Source of the DNA: Planctomycetaceae bacterium
GTDB lineage: Bacteria > Planctomycetota > Phycisphaerae > SM23-33
NCBI GenBank assembly: GCA_021371965.1
Contig: JAJFVE010000094.1
Span: forward strand, 1-18,737
DNA length: 18,737 nucleotides
Direction: 5' to 3'
This document shows, in pieces, positions 6,655 through 13,489 of the stretch. Both the position numbers and the translations under genes were made by a program. The notes beneath the pieces are model-generated. The model ran no database searches. It was not told the origin of the DNA and worked only from the letters and a program-made list of their open reading frames with translations. The stretch's first letter is position 1; the number at the start of each line of letters is the position of its first letter.

Positions 6655-8295
6655 ATGAACATGCGAAATGGTCTGGTGGCATTGTCGGTGATCGTTCTTC
6701 TGGCCGCTTGCGGCTTCGCGGATGTGCCCAAGGTCCCCCCGCCGGTCGGGGCGCCGCTGGCGGCGAAGTGGGAGTATAGTCGCGACGGCGGCAAGACGTT
6801 CTCCCCTGAGGCGCCGGCGGTGACGGTCACCAGCGGACCCGACGCCAAGAACGCCCTCGTCGCGCGGGCGACGTTCAGCATCGACGACATGGCGAAGATC
6901 GGCGCCGTAAAGATCGTGACGGCGTCTGGCACCGGGGCCTTCGCCCTGACCGACGCCGACAGCGTCCAGCGGCGGTACGTCGGGGCGTACCCCACGCTCG
7001 TCAACGCCAGGCTGGCCGTCAACGGCAAGGAGACCGACGCCGGGCATTTCCCCTCGCGTCTATACAACTATCTCACCATCGACCCGGACCTGCTGCACAA
7101 GGGCGCCAATACGCTGACAGTCGCCGCCGTGCTGTGGGCGCCGCCGACTGTTAAGACCGACGCTCCGGCCGGGCTGAGCCTGGAGACGCTCGGGACGGAC
7201 ATGGTCTCGCTCGACCGCGGGCCGACGCTGGGGGCCATCGGCGAGGACTACTTCACCTTCACCGCCCGCGCCGTCACGGCCTGCGATTTCAGCGTGAGCG
7301 TCAAGCCCATCGAGCCGGCCGGCGCGGAGACGCAGCAGGCCTTGCCCAAGGCGCGGCTGCTGCGGGCGAAGGTAGCGCTTGCCAAAGGAACGAAGAAGTT
7401 CGCCTACACGCTGACGGCCAAGTCGGCCGGCGGGGCGACCAAGGCGTACGGGCCTTACGAAGTGGTCGTGCCGGTCTTCGGCGAGGGGTTCAAGTTCGTC
7501 GCCGCGGCCAACACCTACATCTACGGGCACCATCCCGAGGAGCTCAAGGCGTTCTTCGCCAAGCTGCCCTCGTCGGGCGGGCAGATCTTCGTGCATGGGG
7601 GCGTGATGCAGAACGTGGCCACCCACGACCAGATGTGGACGAACGACTTCTTCTACTACAGCCGCGAGGCCCTGGCCCGCATGCCGATGTACGCTGTGCC
7701 GGGCTACCCCGACACGTACTCGATGGAAGCCTGGGGCAGCGAGTTCTACTTCCCCACCCCCGACGGGACATGGAATTACTGGACGCAGGCTTTCGGCAAG
7801 GTGCGGCTGATCGGGATCGAGGCGATGTCGATGATGGAGGACAAAGGCGCGGGCAAGGCCTGGCTCGAGGACGTGCTCAAGAACGCCAAGGAAGATTACG
7901 TCATCGTCTTCAACTCGCAGGCGCCAAACTGCTCGGGCCAGAACGCCAAGTACTACTCAAAGCCGGCGGTGGAGTACATCGCCAAGGAGATCAGCCCGCT
8001 GCTGGTGAAGTACAAGGTGACGGCCACCATCGGCAGCTACCACTACAGCTACCAGCGCAACGAGCCGCCGGCCGACGAGAGCGTCACGACGATCATGACC
8101 AGCAAGGCCGGCGGGCTGGGCTGGCCGCTGCGCACGGATTTCGTGGCCGCCAACAAAGAATCGAAAGTCGCCGTCGGATACAAGAACCACTACTGCCTCT
8201 TCGAAGTGACCAAAGACGCCCTGCAGATGCAGGCGATAGCGTACGAGACCGGAGAGGTCATCGACAAGGTGACGTTCAAACCGCGGGCCAAGTAA
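6655..8295 (+). CDS. Lipoprotein with degenerate metallophosphoesterase domain
   Basis: This is a 546-residue exported lipoprotein: signal peptide MNMRNGLVALSVIVLLAA, then Cys19 (lipobox LAAC). Residues ~20-270 are beta-rich with PVGAPLAAKWEYS at the start and an Ig/fibronectin-like look. Residues ~278-546 follow the course of a calcineurin-like (purple acid phosphatase-type) phosphoesterase, but each metal motif is altered: GD-T becomes AANTY (284-288), H-TGD becomes HGGV (314-317), GNHD becomes GYPD (350-353), the FxHHP segment becomes FNSQAP (419-424), and GHDHSYQR becomes SYHYSYQR (461-468). Only Asp353 and framework residues such as SYQR remain. The reading frame is intact, so this is not a decayed gene. 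It is probably not a phosphatase; a binding role on the cell surface or in the periplasm is more likely. The frame is open upstream to 6535 through repeat DNA; ATG 6655 starts the signal peptide. Confidence 0.88.
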   Translation: MNMRNGLVALSVIVLLAACGFADVPKVPPPVGAPLAAKWEYSRDGGKTFSPEAPAVTVTSGPDAKNALVARATFSIDDMAKIGAVKIVTASGTGAFALTDADSVQRRYVGAYPTLVNARLAVNGKETDAGHFPSRLYNYLTIDPDLLHKGANTLTVAAVLWAPPTVKTDAPAGLSLETLGTDMVSLDRGPTLGAIGEDYFTFTARAVTACDFSVSVKPIEPAGAETQQALPKARLLRAKVALAKGTKKFAYTLTAKSAGGATKAYGPYEVVVPVFGEGFKFVAAANTYIYGHHPEELKAFFAKLPSSGGQIFVHGGVMQNVATHDQMWTNDFFYYSREALARMPMYAVPGYPDTYSMEAWGSEFYFPTPDGTWNYWTQAFGKVRLIGIEAMSMMEDKGAGKAWLEDVLKNAKEDYVIVFNSQAPNCSGQNAKYYSKPAVEYIAKEISPLLVKYKVTATIGSYHYSYQRNEPPADESVTTIMTSKAGGLGWPLRTDFVAANKESKVAVGYKNHYCLFEVTKDALQMQAIAYETGEVIDKVTFKPRAK

Positions 8296-8445
8296 TTAGC
8301 CGCTGAGGTCGCTGAGGACGCTGAGGGGGAGGGATGGAATAGTGGAATAACGGAATAATGGACTTGGTCCTTTGACCGGTATTCCACCATTCCATCATTC
8401 CCTTGTTCGTTCTTCCTCAGCGTCCTCAGCGACCTCAGCGGCTAA
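8296..8445. repeat. 150-bp nested inverted repeat between converging genes
   Basis: The outer arms, 8296-8326 and 8415-8445, are perfect 31-bp reverse complements made of tandem GCTGAGGNC nonamers. Inside them a second pair, 8333-8353 and 8376-8396, built of octamers GGAATANN, matches at 19 of 21 positions. The left outer arm begins directly after the stop codon of the upstream gene. The ygiQ stop is 30 nt beyond the right arm. The structure would fold in both transcripts and could serve as a two-way terminator or mRNA 3' protector, although no long U-run is present. Confidence 0.9.
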
Positions 8446-8475
8446 TTTAACCCCCAGAAATTGGTCGCAAAAACG

Positions 8476-8578
8476 TTACTTCGTCCTTCGATTTCCAAAC
8501 CTCGAACTTCCCCGCCGCCCTTCGAACTTCACGCCTTCTCTCTTCTTGCTCTGCGATCTCTGCGTTCTCCGCGGTGAA
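8476..8578. repeat. Repeat DNA inside the 3' end of ygiQ
   Basis: Three nonamer copies occur at 8549-8575 (CTCTGCGAT, CTCTGCGTT, CTCCGCGGT), followed by GAA. Beyond them, 8486-8530 contains near-repeats of CTCGAACTTC / TTCGAACTTC. These belong to the same style of short-period DNA as the intergenic repeats, but here they are read as the last codons of the minus-strand ygiQ gene. Confidence 0.7.
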
Positions 8579-10296
8579 TCCTCCCCCGCCGGGGCGAGCA
8601 GGTAGTGCATCCGCAGGCGCTCGGCGTCGGTGCGGGCGACGGGGATGGCGTGGCCTTGCGGGTCGATTCCGGCGTAGAACATCGCCGCCGCGACCGTGCC
8701 CGGCAGCGGGATGAAGCACTGCACCTGCTGGGGCTTCCAGCCGCGCTGCTTGAGCCAGGCCGCGAGCTGCCGCATGTCGGCCTCGGTGCATCCGGGAAAC
8801 GCGCTGATCAGATACGGCACGACGAACTGCTCCTTGCCCGCGCGCTGGCAGAGCCGCTCGAAGAGTTCGAGGAACTTCTCGAACGCCTCGGCGGGCGGCT
8901 TGCGCATCAGGCGCAGGACGCGGTCGGCGATGTGCTCGGGTGCGATCTTGAGCTGGCCGCCGACGAACTGGCCGATCAGCGTCTCGAGATACGCGCTGGA
9001 GCGCATCGCCAGGTCGTACCGCACGCCGCTGGCGACGCGGACGTTTTTGACGCCGCTGGTGGTCCGCACTTTCTCAAGCAGGGCCGCATTGGCGCCCTGG
9101 GCGTCGACGAAGTTGCGGCAGATCGCCGGCGTCAGGCAGCTCGCCCGCGTGCAGGTGGACGCGTCGCCGCTGCAGCGGGCGCCCCACATGTTGGCCGTGG
9201 GCCCGCCGACGTCGCTGATCGAGCCACGCCACTGCGCGTGGCGCGTCATCGCCTGGGCCTCGGCTTCAATCGAGCCGGCGCTGCGAGACGCGATGCGCCG
9301 CCCCTGGTGCGCCGCCAACCCGCAGAACGAGCATCCGCCCGCGCAGCCGCGGTGGCTGGTGATGCTGAAGCGGATCATGTCGGCGGCCGGCACCGCCTCG
9401 CGGTACGACGGGTGCGGCTCGCGCGTGAACGGCATGGCGTAGATCGCGTCGAGCTCCTCGCCCGTCACCGGCGACGGCGGCGTGAGGATGAGGCTGCGGC
9501 CCTCGACGCTCTGCACCGCCCACGCGCCCTGGTGCACCTGGCGCTCCTGGGATAGCGTGGCTTCCATCAAGGCCGCGGGATCGGCCAGCATCTCCTCGTG
9601 CGAGGGCAGGCGGATGACCGCCGCCCCTTCCGGGATGTCGCTCTCGTTGCCGATGAACGCCGCGCCGCCAATGGCCGCAAACGCACGGCTGCGCGCGGCG
9701 CGGTCGACGTCGCCGGCGAGCGTTTCAAACGCCGCCGCGGCCGCCAGGATCGACCGCTCGGCCATCCCGTACAGCAGCAGGTCGGCCTTGGCGTCGAGCA
9801 GGATCGCCCGGCGGAGCTTGTCGGTCCAGAAGTCGTAATGCGTGATGCGCCGCAGCGAGGCCTCAATGCCCCCCAGCACGATCGGCAGGCCGGGCATGGC
9901 CTGTTTGACCAGCCCCGCGTAGACCAGCGCCGCGCGGTTGGGCCGCCGCCCCGCCGCCCCGCCGGGCGTGTACGCGTCGTCGCTGCGCTTCTTGCGAAAC
10001 GCCGTGTAGTGCGCCAGCATCGAATCCAGCGCCCCGGCCGTCACGCCGGCGAACAGCCGCGGCCGCCCCATCGCGACGATGTCGTCAGGCCGGTCCCACC
10101 GCGGCTGCGCGACGATGCCCATGCGGTACCCGTGCGTCGCCAGCCACCGCCCCAGCACGGCCACGCCGAAGGACGGATGGTCCACGTACGCGTCGCCGCT
10201 GACAAGCAGGACATCGAGCTCGCGCCAGCCCAGGCGGTCCATCTCGGCCCGCGTCATCGGCAGCACGCCGCTGTAGGATTTACTGTGCTCACTCAT
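8476..10296 (-). CDS. ygiQ: YgiQ-family radical SAM protein
   Basis: This encodes a 606-residue radical S-adenosylmethionine protein of the YgiQ (UPF0313) family. The N-terminus [19 protein letters not shown] is the family signature and forms a B12-binding-like fold, ending with [19 protein letters not shown]. The [4Fe-4S] cluster motif CAGGCSFC supplies Cys318, Cys322 and Cys325. Downstream are [13 protein letters not shown] and the QLKIAPEHI segment typical of the family. The reaction is not established for this family. Residues 573-606 (from Asp after LLAPAGE) are Arg/Lys/Ser-rich, unlike the conserved body, and are encoded by repeat DNA. The start ATG 10296 lacks a clear ribosome binding site; ATG at codon 14 (10257) is an alternative close to the usual family start. 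It lies 114 nt downstream of lon on the same strand and converges on the degenerate phosphoesterase gene. Confidence 0.93.
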   Translation of the reverse strand: MSEHSKSYSGVLPMTRAEMDRLGWRELDVLLVSGDAYVDHPSFGVAVLGRWLATHGYRMGIVAQPRWDRPDDIVAMGRPRLFAGVTAGALDSMLAHYTAFRKKRSDDAYTPGGAAGRRPNRAALVYAGLVKQAMPGLPIVLGGIEASLRRITHYDFWTDKLRRAILLDAKADLLLYGMAERSILAAAAAFETLAGDVDRAARSRAFAAIGGAAFIGNESDIPEGAAVIRLPSHEEMLADPAALMEATLSQERQVHQGAWAVQSVEGRSLILTPPSPVTGEELDAIYAMPFTREPHPSYREAVPAADMIRFSITSHRGCAGGCSFCGLAAHQGRRIASRSAGSIEAEAQAMTRHAQWRGSISDVGGPTANMWGARCSGDASTCTRASCLTPAICRNFVDAQGANAALLEKVRTTSGVKNVRVASGVRYDLAMRSSAYLETLIGQFVGGQLKIAPEHIADRVLRLMRKPPAEAFEKFLELFERLCQRAGKEQFVVPYLISAFPGCTEADMRQLAAWLKQRGWKPQQVQCFIPLPGTVAAAMFYAGIDPQGHAIPVARTDAERLRMHYLLAPAGEDSPRRTQRSQSKKREGVKFEGRRGSSRFGNRRTK

Positions 10297-10305
10297 TGTC
10301 CAGGC

Positions 10306-10328
10306 AGCTCTCAGCTCTCAGTTGTCAG
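10306..10328. repeat. Three-copy heptamer repeat (AGCTCTC family)
   Basis: AGCTCTC, AGCTCTC and AGTTGTC follow one another at 10306-10326, just upstream of the ygiQ start. The third copy resembles the AGTTGTG heptamer at 15068. No inverted partner was found nearby. The rest of the 114-nt interval between lon and ygiQ shows no clear terminator or promoter. Confidence 0.6.
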
Positions 10329-10410
10329 CCGGCACCTATGCTAATGTTTGTACGTTGGAGAAAGCCGCCCGTGGTCAGCCATTCGCACTGCTTACTGACT
10401 AGTGAATTAC

Positions 10411-12873
10411 TTACTTTTTCCTATGCTTCCCCGCATGCTTGTGGGGTCGTGCGGCGCCGTCCATGGCGGCCCTTAACACGTCGTCGACGGTCTTGGCGAA
10501 GATGAATTTCAGGTCCTTCTGGGCGTCGGGGGGCACGTCGACAAGATCCTTGCGGTTACGTTCGGGCAGGATGATGGTGTTGATGCCCGCGCGTTTGGCG
10601 GCTAACACTTTTTCTTTCACTCCGCCGATGGGCAACACGAGCCCGCGCAGGGTAATCTCGCCGGTCATGGCCACATCGTGGCGGACGGGTTTGGCCATCA
10701 GCAGGCTGGCCAGCGCGGTGAACATCGCCACGCCGGCGGAGGGGCCGTCCTTGGGCACGGCGCCAGCGGGCACGTGCACGTGGATATCGGTATCGGAAAG
10801 GCTCGTCGGCAGCAGGTGCAGGTCGGCGGCGCGGCTCTTGATGAGACTCATCGCCGCCTGGGCCGACTCCTTCATCACGTCGCCGATCTGTCCGGTGAGG
10901 GTGAGATTGCCCTTGCCGGGGTATCCGGCGGCCTCGATGAAGATGATCTCGCCGCCGGTGGGCGTGTACGCCAGGCCGGTGGCCACGCCCGGCACGCTGG
11001 TGCGCTGGGCGAGTTCGTTTTCATATCGCGGCGGCCCGAGCGTCTCGGCGATGAGCTTGCTGTCGATGGTGCGCTGGTGCTCCTTGCCCTCGGCCACCAG
11101 GGCCGCCACCGCGCGGCAGACGGCCCCGATCTGTCGTTCCAGTTCGCGCACGCCGGCCTCGCGGGTGTAGCTGTCGATGATCTCGAGCAGCGCCTTGTCG
11201 GGCCAGTTCACCTGGGCGGTCTTGAGACCGTTGTCGGCAAGCTGTCGCCTGACGAGGTACCGCCGGGCGATCTCGAGCTTTTCGCTGCGCGTGTAGCCGG
11301 GCAGCTCTATGACCTCCATGCGGTCGCGCAGGGCCGGAGGCACCGGAGCCATGTAGTTGGCCGTACCGATGAACAGCGTCTTGGACAGGTCGAAGGGCAC
11401 GTTGAGGTAGTGGTCCTGGAACGAGTTGTTCTGTGCCGGGTCGAGCACCTCCAGCAGGGCGCTGGTGGGGTCGCCGCGGAAGTCGGCGCCGACCTTGTCC
11501 AGCTCGTCGAGCATGAAGACCGGGTTGTTCGTGCCGGCCTTGCGGATCTCCTGCACCACGCGCCCGGGCATGGCGCCGATATACGTGCGCCGGTGGCCGC
11601 GCAATTCCGCTTCGTCGTGCATGCCGCCCAGGGACATGCGGATGAACTTGCGCCCCATGGCCCGCGCGATGGACTGGCCCAGCGAGGTCTTGCCCACGCC
11701 GGGCGGGCCGACGAAGCACAGGATCGGCCCGTGGCTCTCCGGCGCGAGCTTGCGCACGGCCAGGAACTCGAGGATGCGCCGCTTGATCTTCTCCAGGCCG
11801 TAATGGTCCTCGTCGAGGATGCGGCGCGACGTGCCAATCTCGAGCTTGTCGGTGCTGCTGACCGACCATGGCAGCTCGATCATCCAGTCCAGGTACGTGC
11901 GGATGACGTGGTATTCCGGCGAGGCGCTGGGGATCTTCTCCATGCGCTCCAGCTCGCGGACAGCTTCCTTGAGCACCAGCTCGGGCATGCCGGAGGCGTC
12001 GATCTTCTTGTGCAGATCCTCCAGCTCGACGGTGCGATCGTCACCCTGGCCCAGCTCGTTCTGGATGGCTTTAAGCTGCTCCTGCAGGTACATTTCGCGC
12101 TGGCTCTTGGTGATCTTGGCCTTGACGTCGTCCTGGATCTTCTGCGACAGCTGTAACACTTCGATATAGTGCTGCAGTTCGTTGACGATGCGCCGCAGGC
12201 GCCGCCCCACCGAAAGCTCCTCGAGCATCTCCTGCTTCACGGCGACATCCAGTTGCAGGTTCGTGGCCAGGAAGTCGCTCAGGGCCCCGGCGGTGTCGAT
12301 GTTGTTGAGCACGACGGCGGCCTCGTCGGGAATATTCGGCGACAACTCGATGATGCGCCGCGCCAGGTCGCGCGCGTTAATCATCAGGGCCTCGATCTCG
12401 TTGGATTGCTCGGCCTGATCGTTCATCACCGCAATGCGGGCCTTGAAGAACGGCTGCGTCTGCATCCACTGTTCGATCCGCACGCGCGACAGCCCCTGGA
12501 CGATGATGCTCTGCGTGTTCTCCTCCAGGCGCAGCAGCTTGAGGACCATGACGGCCGTGCCGAACTGGTAGAGCTCCTCCGGCGAGGGGTCTTCGGTGTT
12601 GGCGTCTCTCTGGCAGACGGTGATAATGATTTTCTGGTCGGGCAGGACGCTCTCGATCAGGTGCCGCGACTTGTCGCGCCCGATCGACAGCGGGACGACC
12701 GTTCCCGGAAAGAGCACCAGGTTCCGCACCGCCAGCACCGGCGCCTCGCTGGGGATGGAGACGGCGGTTTCTTCGCCCTCGCCCGGCGCGCCAGGCCGGC
12801 GAGCGGCGGGAATGACGGCCACGCCCGAATCATCGTCGCCGACAATCGGTGTTTTGTTTTTTTCGCGTGCCAC
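10411..12873 (-). CDS. lon: ATP-dependent protease Lon
   Basis: The gene encodes a complete 820-residue LonA protease, a cytosolic hexameric AAA+ enzyme that degrades misfolded and regulatory proteins. After a disordered N-terminus of about 45 residues come the substrate-binding domain (VLAVRNLVLFPGTVVPLSIG), a coiled-coil region (about 250-300), Walker A GPPGVGKTS with Lys395, Walker B VFMLDELDK, and the protease domain. That domain has catalytic Ser712 (KDGPSAGVA) and a Lys near 755 (GGVKEKV), the Ser-Lys dyad. Translation starts at GTG 12873, preceded by AAAAAGGGG, a ribosome binding site that overlaps the last codons of hsp20; only 3 nt separate the two genes, so translation is probably coupled. 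Length is normal for the family. The body is intact. Confidence 0.98.
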   Translation of the reverse strand: MAREKNKTPIVGDDDSGVAVIPAARRPGAPGEGEETAVSIPSEAPVLAVRNLVLFPGTVVPLSIGRDKSRHLIESVLPDQKIIITVCQRDANTEDPSPEELYQFGTAVMVLKLLRLEENTQSIIVQGLSRVRIEQWMQTQPFFKARIAVMNDQAEQSNEIEALMINARDLARRIIELSPNIPDEAAVVLNNIDTAGALSDFLATNLQLDVAVKQEMLEELSVGRRLRRIVNELQHYIEVLQLSQKIQDDVKAKITKSQREMYLQEQLKAIQNELGQGDDRTVELEDLHKKIDASGMPELVLKEAVRELERMEKIPSASPEYHVIRTYLDWMIELPWSVSSTDKLEIGTSRRILDEDHYGLEKIKRRILEFLAVRKLAPESHGPILCFVGPPGVGKTSLGQSIARAMGRKFIRMSLGGMHDEAELRGHRRTYIGAMPGRVVQEIRKAGTNNPVFMLDELDKVGADFRGDPTSALLEVLDPAQNNSFQDHYLNVPFDLSKTLFIGTANYMAPVPPALRDRMEVIELPGYTRSEKLEIARRYLVRRQLADNGLKTAQVNWPDKALLEIIDSYTREAGVRELERQIGAVCRAVAALVAEGKEHQRTIDSKLIAETLGPPRYENELAQRTSVPGVATGLAYTPTGGEIIFIEAAGYPGKGNLTLTGQIGDVMKESAQAAMSLIKSRAADLHLLPTSLSDTDIHVHVPAGAVPKDGPSAGVAMFTALASLLMAKPVRHDVAMTGEITLRGLVLPIGGVKEKVLAAKRAGINTIILPERNRKDLVDVPPDAQKDLKFIFAKTVDDVLRAAMDGAARPHKHAGKHRKK

Positions 12874-12876
12874 AAC

Positions 12877-13293
12877 TCACCCCTTTTTGGGAAGGCGGAT
12901 GGTCAAGAAGCCCAGGCGATAACCGGCGGATATTTCCGCGGTGTTCACGTCGGGAGGCAGTTTCAGCGCCCGCTGGAAGTGCCCCTGGTCGATCTCCATC
13001 AGGTGCATGCGGAGACGCTTGTCCTTGCTGGGCGGGTTGGGCATGTCGCGCTCGCCCGAAAGCACCAGGCGGTCGGACTCGACGCTCAGGTCGATCGCCG
13101 CGATGTCCACGCCCGCCAGGTCCACCAGCACGAAATAGGCCACCGAATCCTCGTACAGGTTGACCGATGGCGCCCAGCTGCGATCGACGGCATACTTGTG
13201 AAACGTGGTCGTCAGAACATTGTCCACCCAGGAGTAGAGATCCTGATTGCGACGTGCCATCTTTCCTGCCGCATCGATATGTATCGTCGACAT
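12877..13293 (-). CDS. Hsp20/alpha-crystallin small heat shock protein
   Basis: This 138-residue protein is an ATP-independent holdase chaperone. The N-terminal arm (residues 1-40) contains YSWVDNVLTTTF. The alpha-crystallin domain runs from about residue 42 (WAPSVNLYED) through VDLAGVD, LSVESDRLVLSGERD, and the typical GHFQRALKLPPDV, to GFLTIRLPK. The protein ends KKG just after the last strand, so the usual C-terminal extension with an I-x-I motif, which ties dimers into larger assemblies, is missing. GAAAGGA lies 7 nt before ATG 13293 and decides the start; the frame is open to 13359 without added domain. It is the first gene of an operon with lon: the chaperone can hold misfolded proteins that Lon degrades. 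Confidence 0.95.
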   Translation of the reverse strand: MSTIHIDAAGKMARRNQDLYSWVDNVLTTTFHKYAVDRSWAPSVNLYEDSVAYFVLVDLAGVDIAAIDLSVESDRLVLSGERDMPNPPSKDKRLRMHLMEIDQGHFQRALKLPPDVNTAEISAGYRLGFLTIRLPKKG

Positions 13294-13388
13294 GCCGTTG
13301 TCCTTTCGCTGCCTGCGGTATGGGCATGGCCATTTCTGCCGCTCAATTTCCTGGCCCACATCCTGGAAGCTGCTGCAAATCTGTAGGT

Positions 13389-13394
13389 ATTATA
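13389..13394 (-). promoter_or_regulatory. Candidate -10 box of the hsp20-lon operon
   Basis: On the minus strand 13394-13389 reads TATAAT, a consensus -10, inside the palindrome GGTATTATACC (13386-13396). A start near 13382 would give a leader of about 88 nt before hsp20. No good -35 lies 17 nt upstream, and neither a CIRCE element nor a sigma32-type box was found. The long leader could hold a thermosensor, but no ROSE-like motif was recognised. Confidence 0.4.
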
Positions 13395-13438
13395 CCCTCT
13401 CTTGTGCGTCGTTGCCCGCCCCTGATTCACATAATGGC

Positions 13439-13465
13439 GAAACAGCGCCCACAGGGCGGGGTTTC
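13439..13465 (+). promoter_or_regulatory. Hairpin in the leader of the TIM-barrel-like gene
   Basis: GAAAC (13439-13443) pairs with GTTTC (13461-13465), and CGCCC (13446-13450) with GGGCG (13454-13458); the two stems are separated by an AG/GG internal loop and closed by ACA. It lies 12 nt upstream of the ribosome binding site AAAGGA (13478-13483), so it could affect initiation. CATAAT at 13430-13435 is a possible -10. Confidence 0.45.
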
Positions 13466-13489
13466 ATGTAGATGCTGAAAGGATATTCA

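Noticed and set aside
6655..8295. Active purple acid phosphatase
   Set aside because: The metal ligands expected in GD, GNHD, HHP and GHDH are substituted.
8296..8445. CRISPR array or insertion sequence
   Set aside because: There are no 25-40 bp direct repeats with unique spacers, and no transposase frame or target duplication; units are 8-9 nt and arranged as inverted arms.
8476..10296. YgiQ as activase for the glycyl radical enzyme
   Set aside because: Activases are short (about 230-320 residues) with a CxxxCxxC near the N-terminus; YgiQ is a different radical SAM family with the cluster motif in mid-protein, and the genes face each other.
10678..13386. Long plus-strand open frames (492 and 405 residues) opposite lon and hsp20
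   Set aside because: They are antisense shadows of genes with clear catalytic motifs and show no domain of their own.
13294..13489. CIRCE element, sigma32 promoter or ROSE thermosensor for hsp20-lon
   Set aside because: None of the expected motifs could be found by reading both strands.
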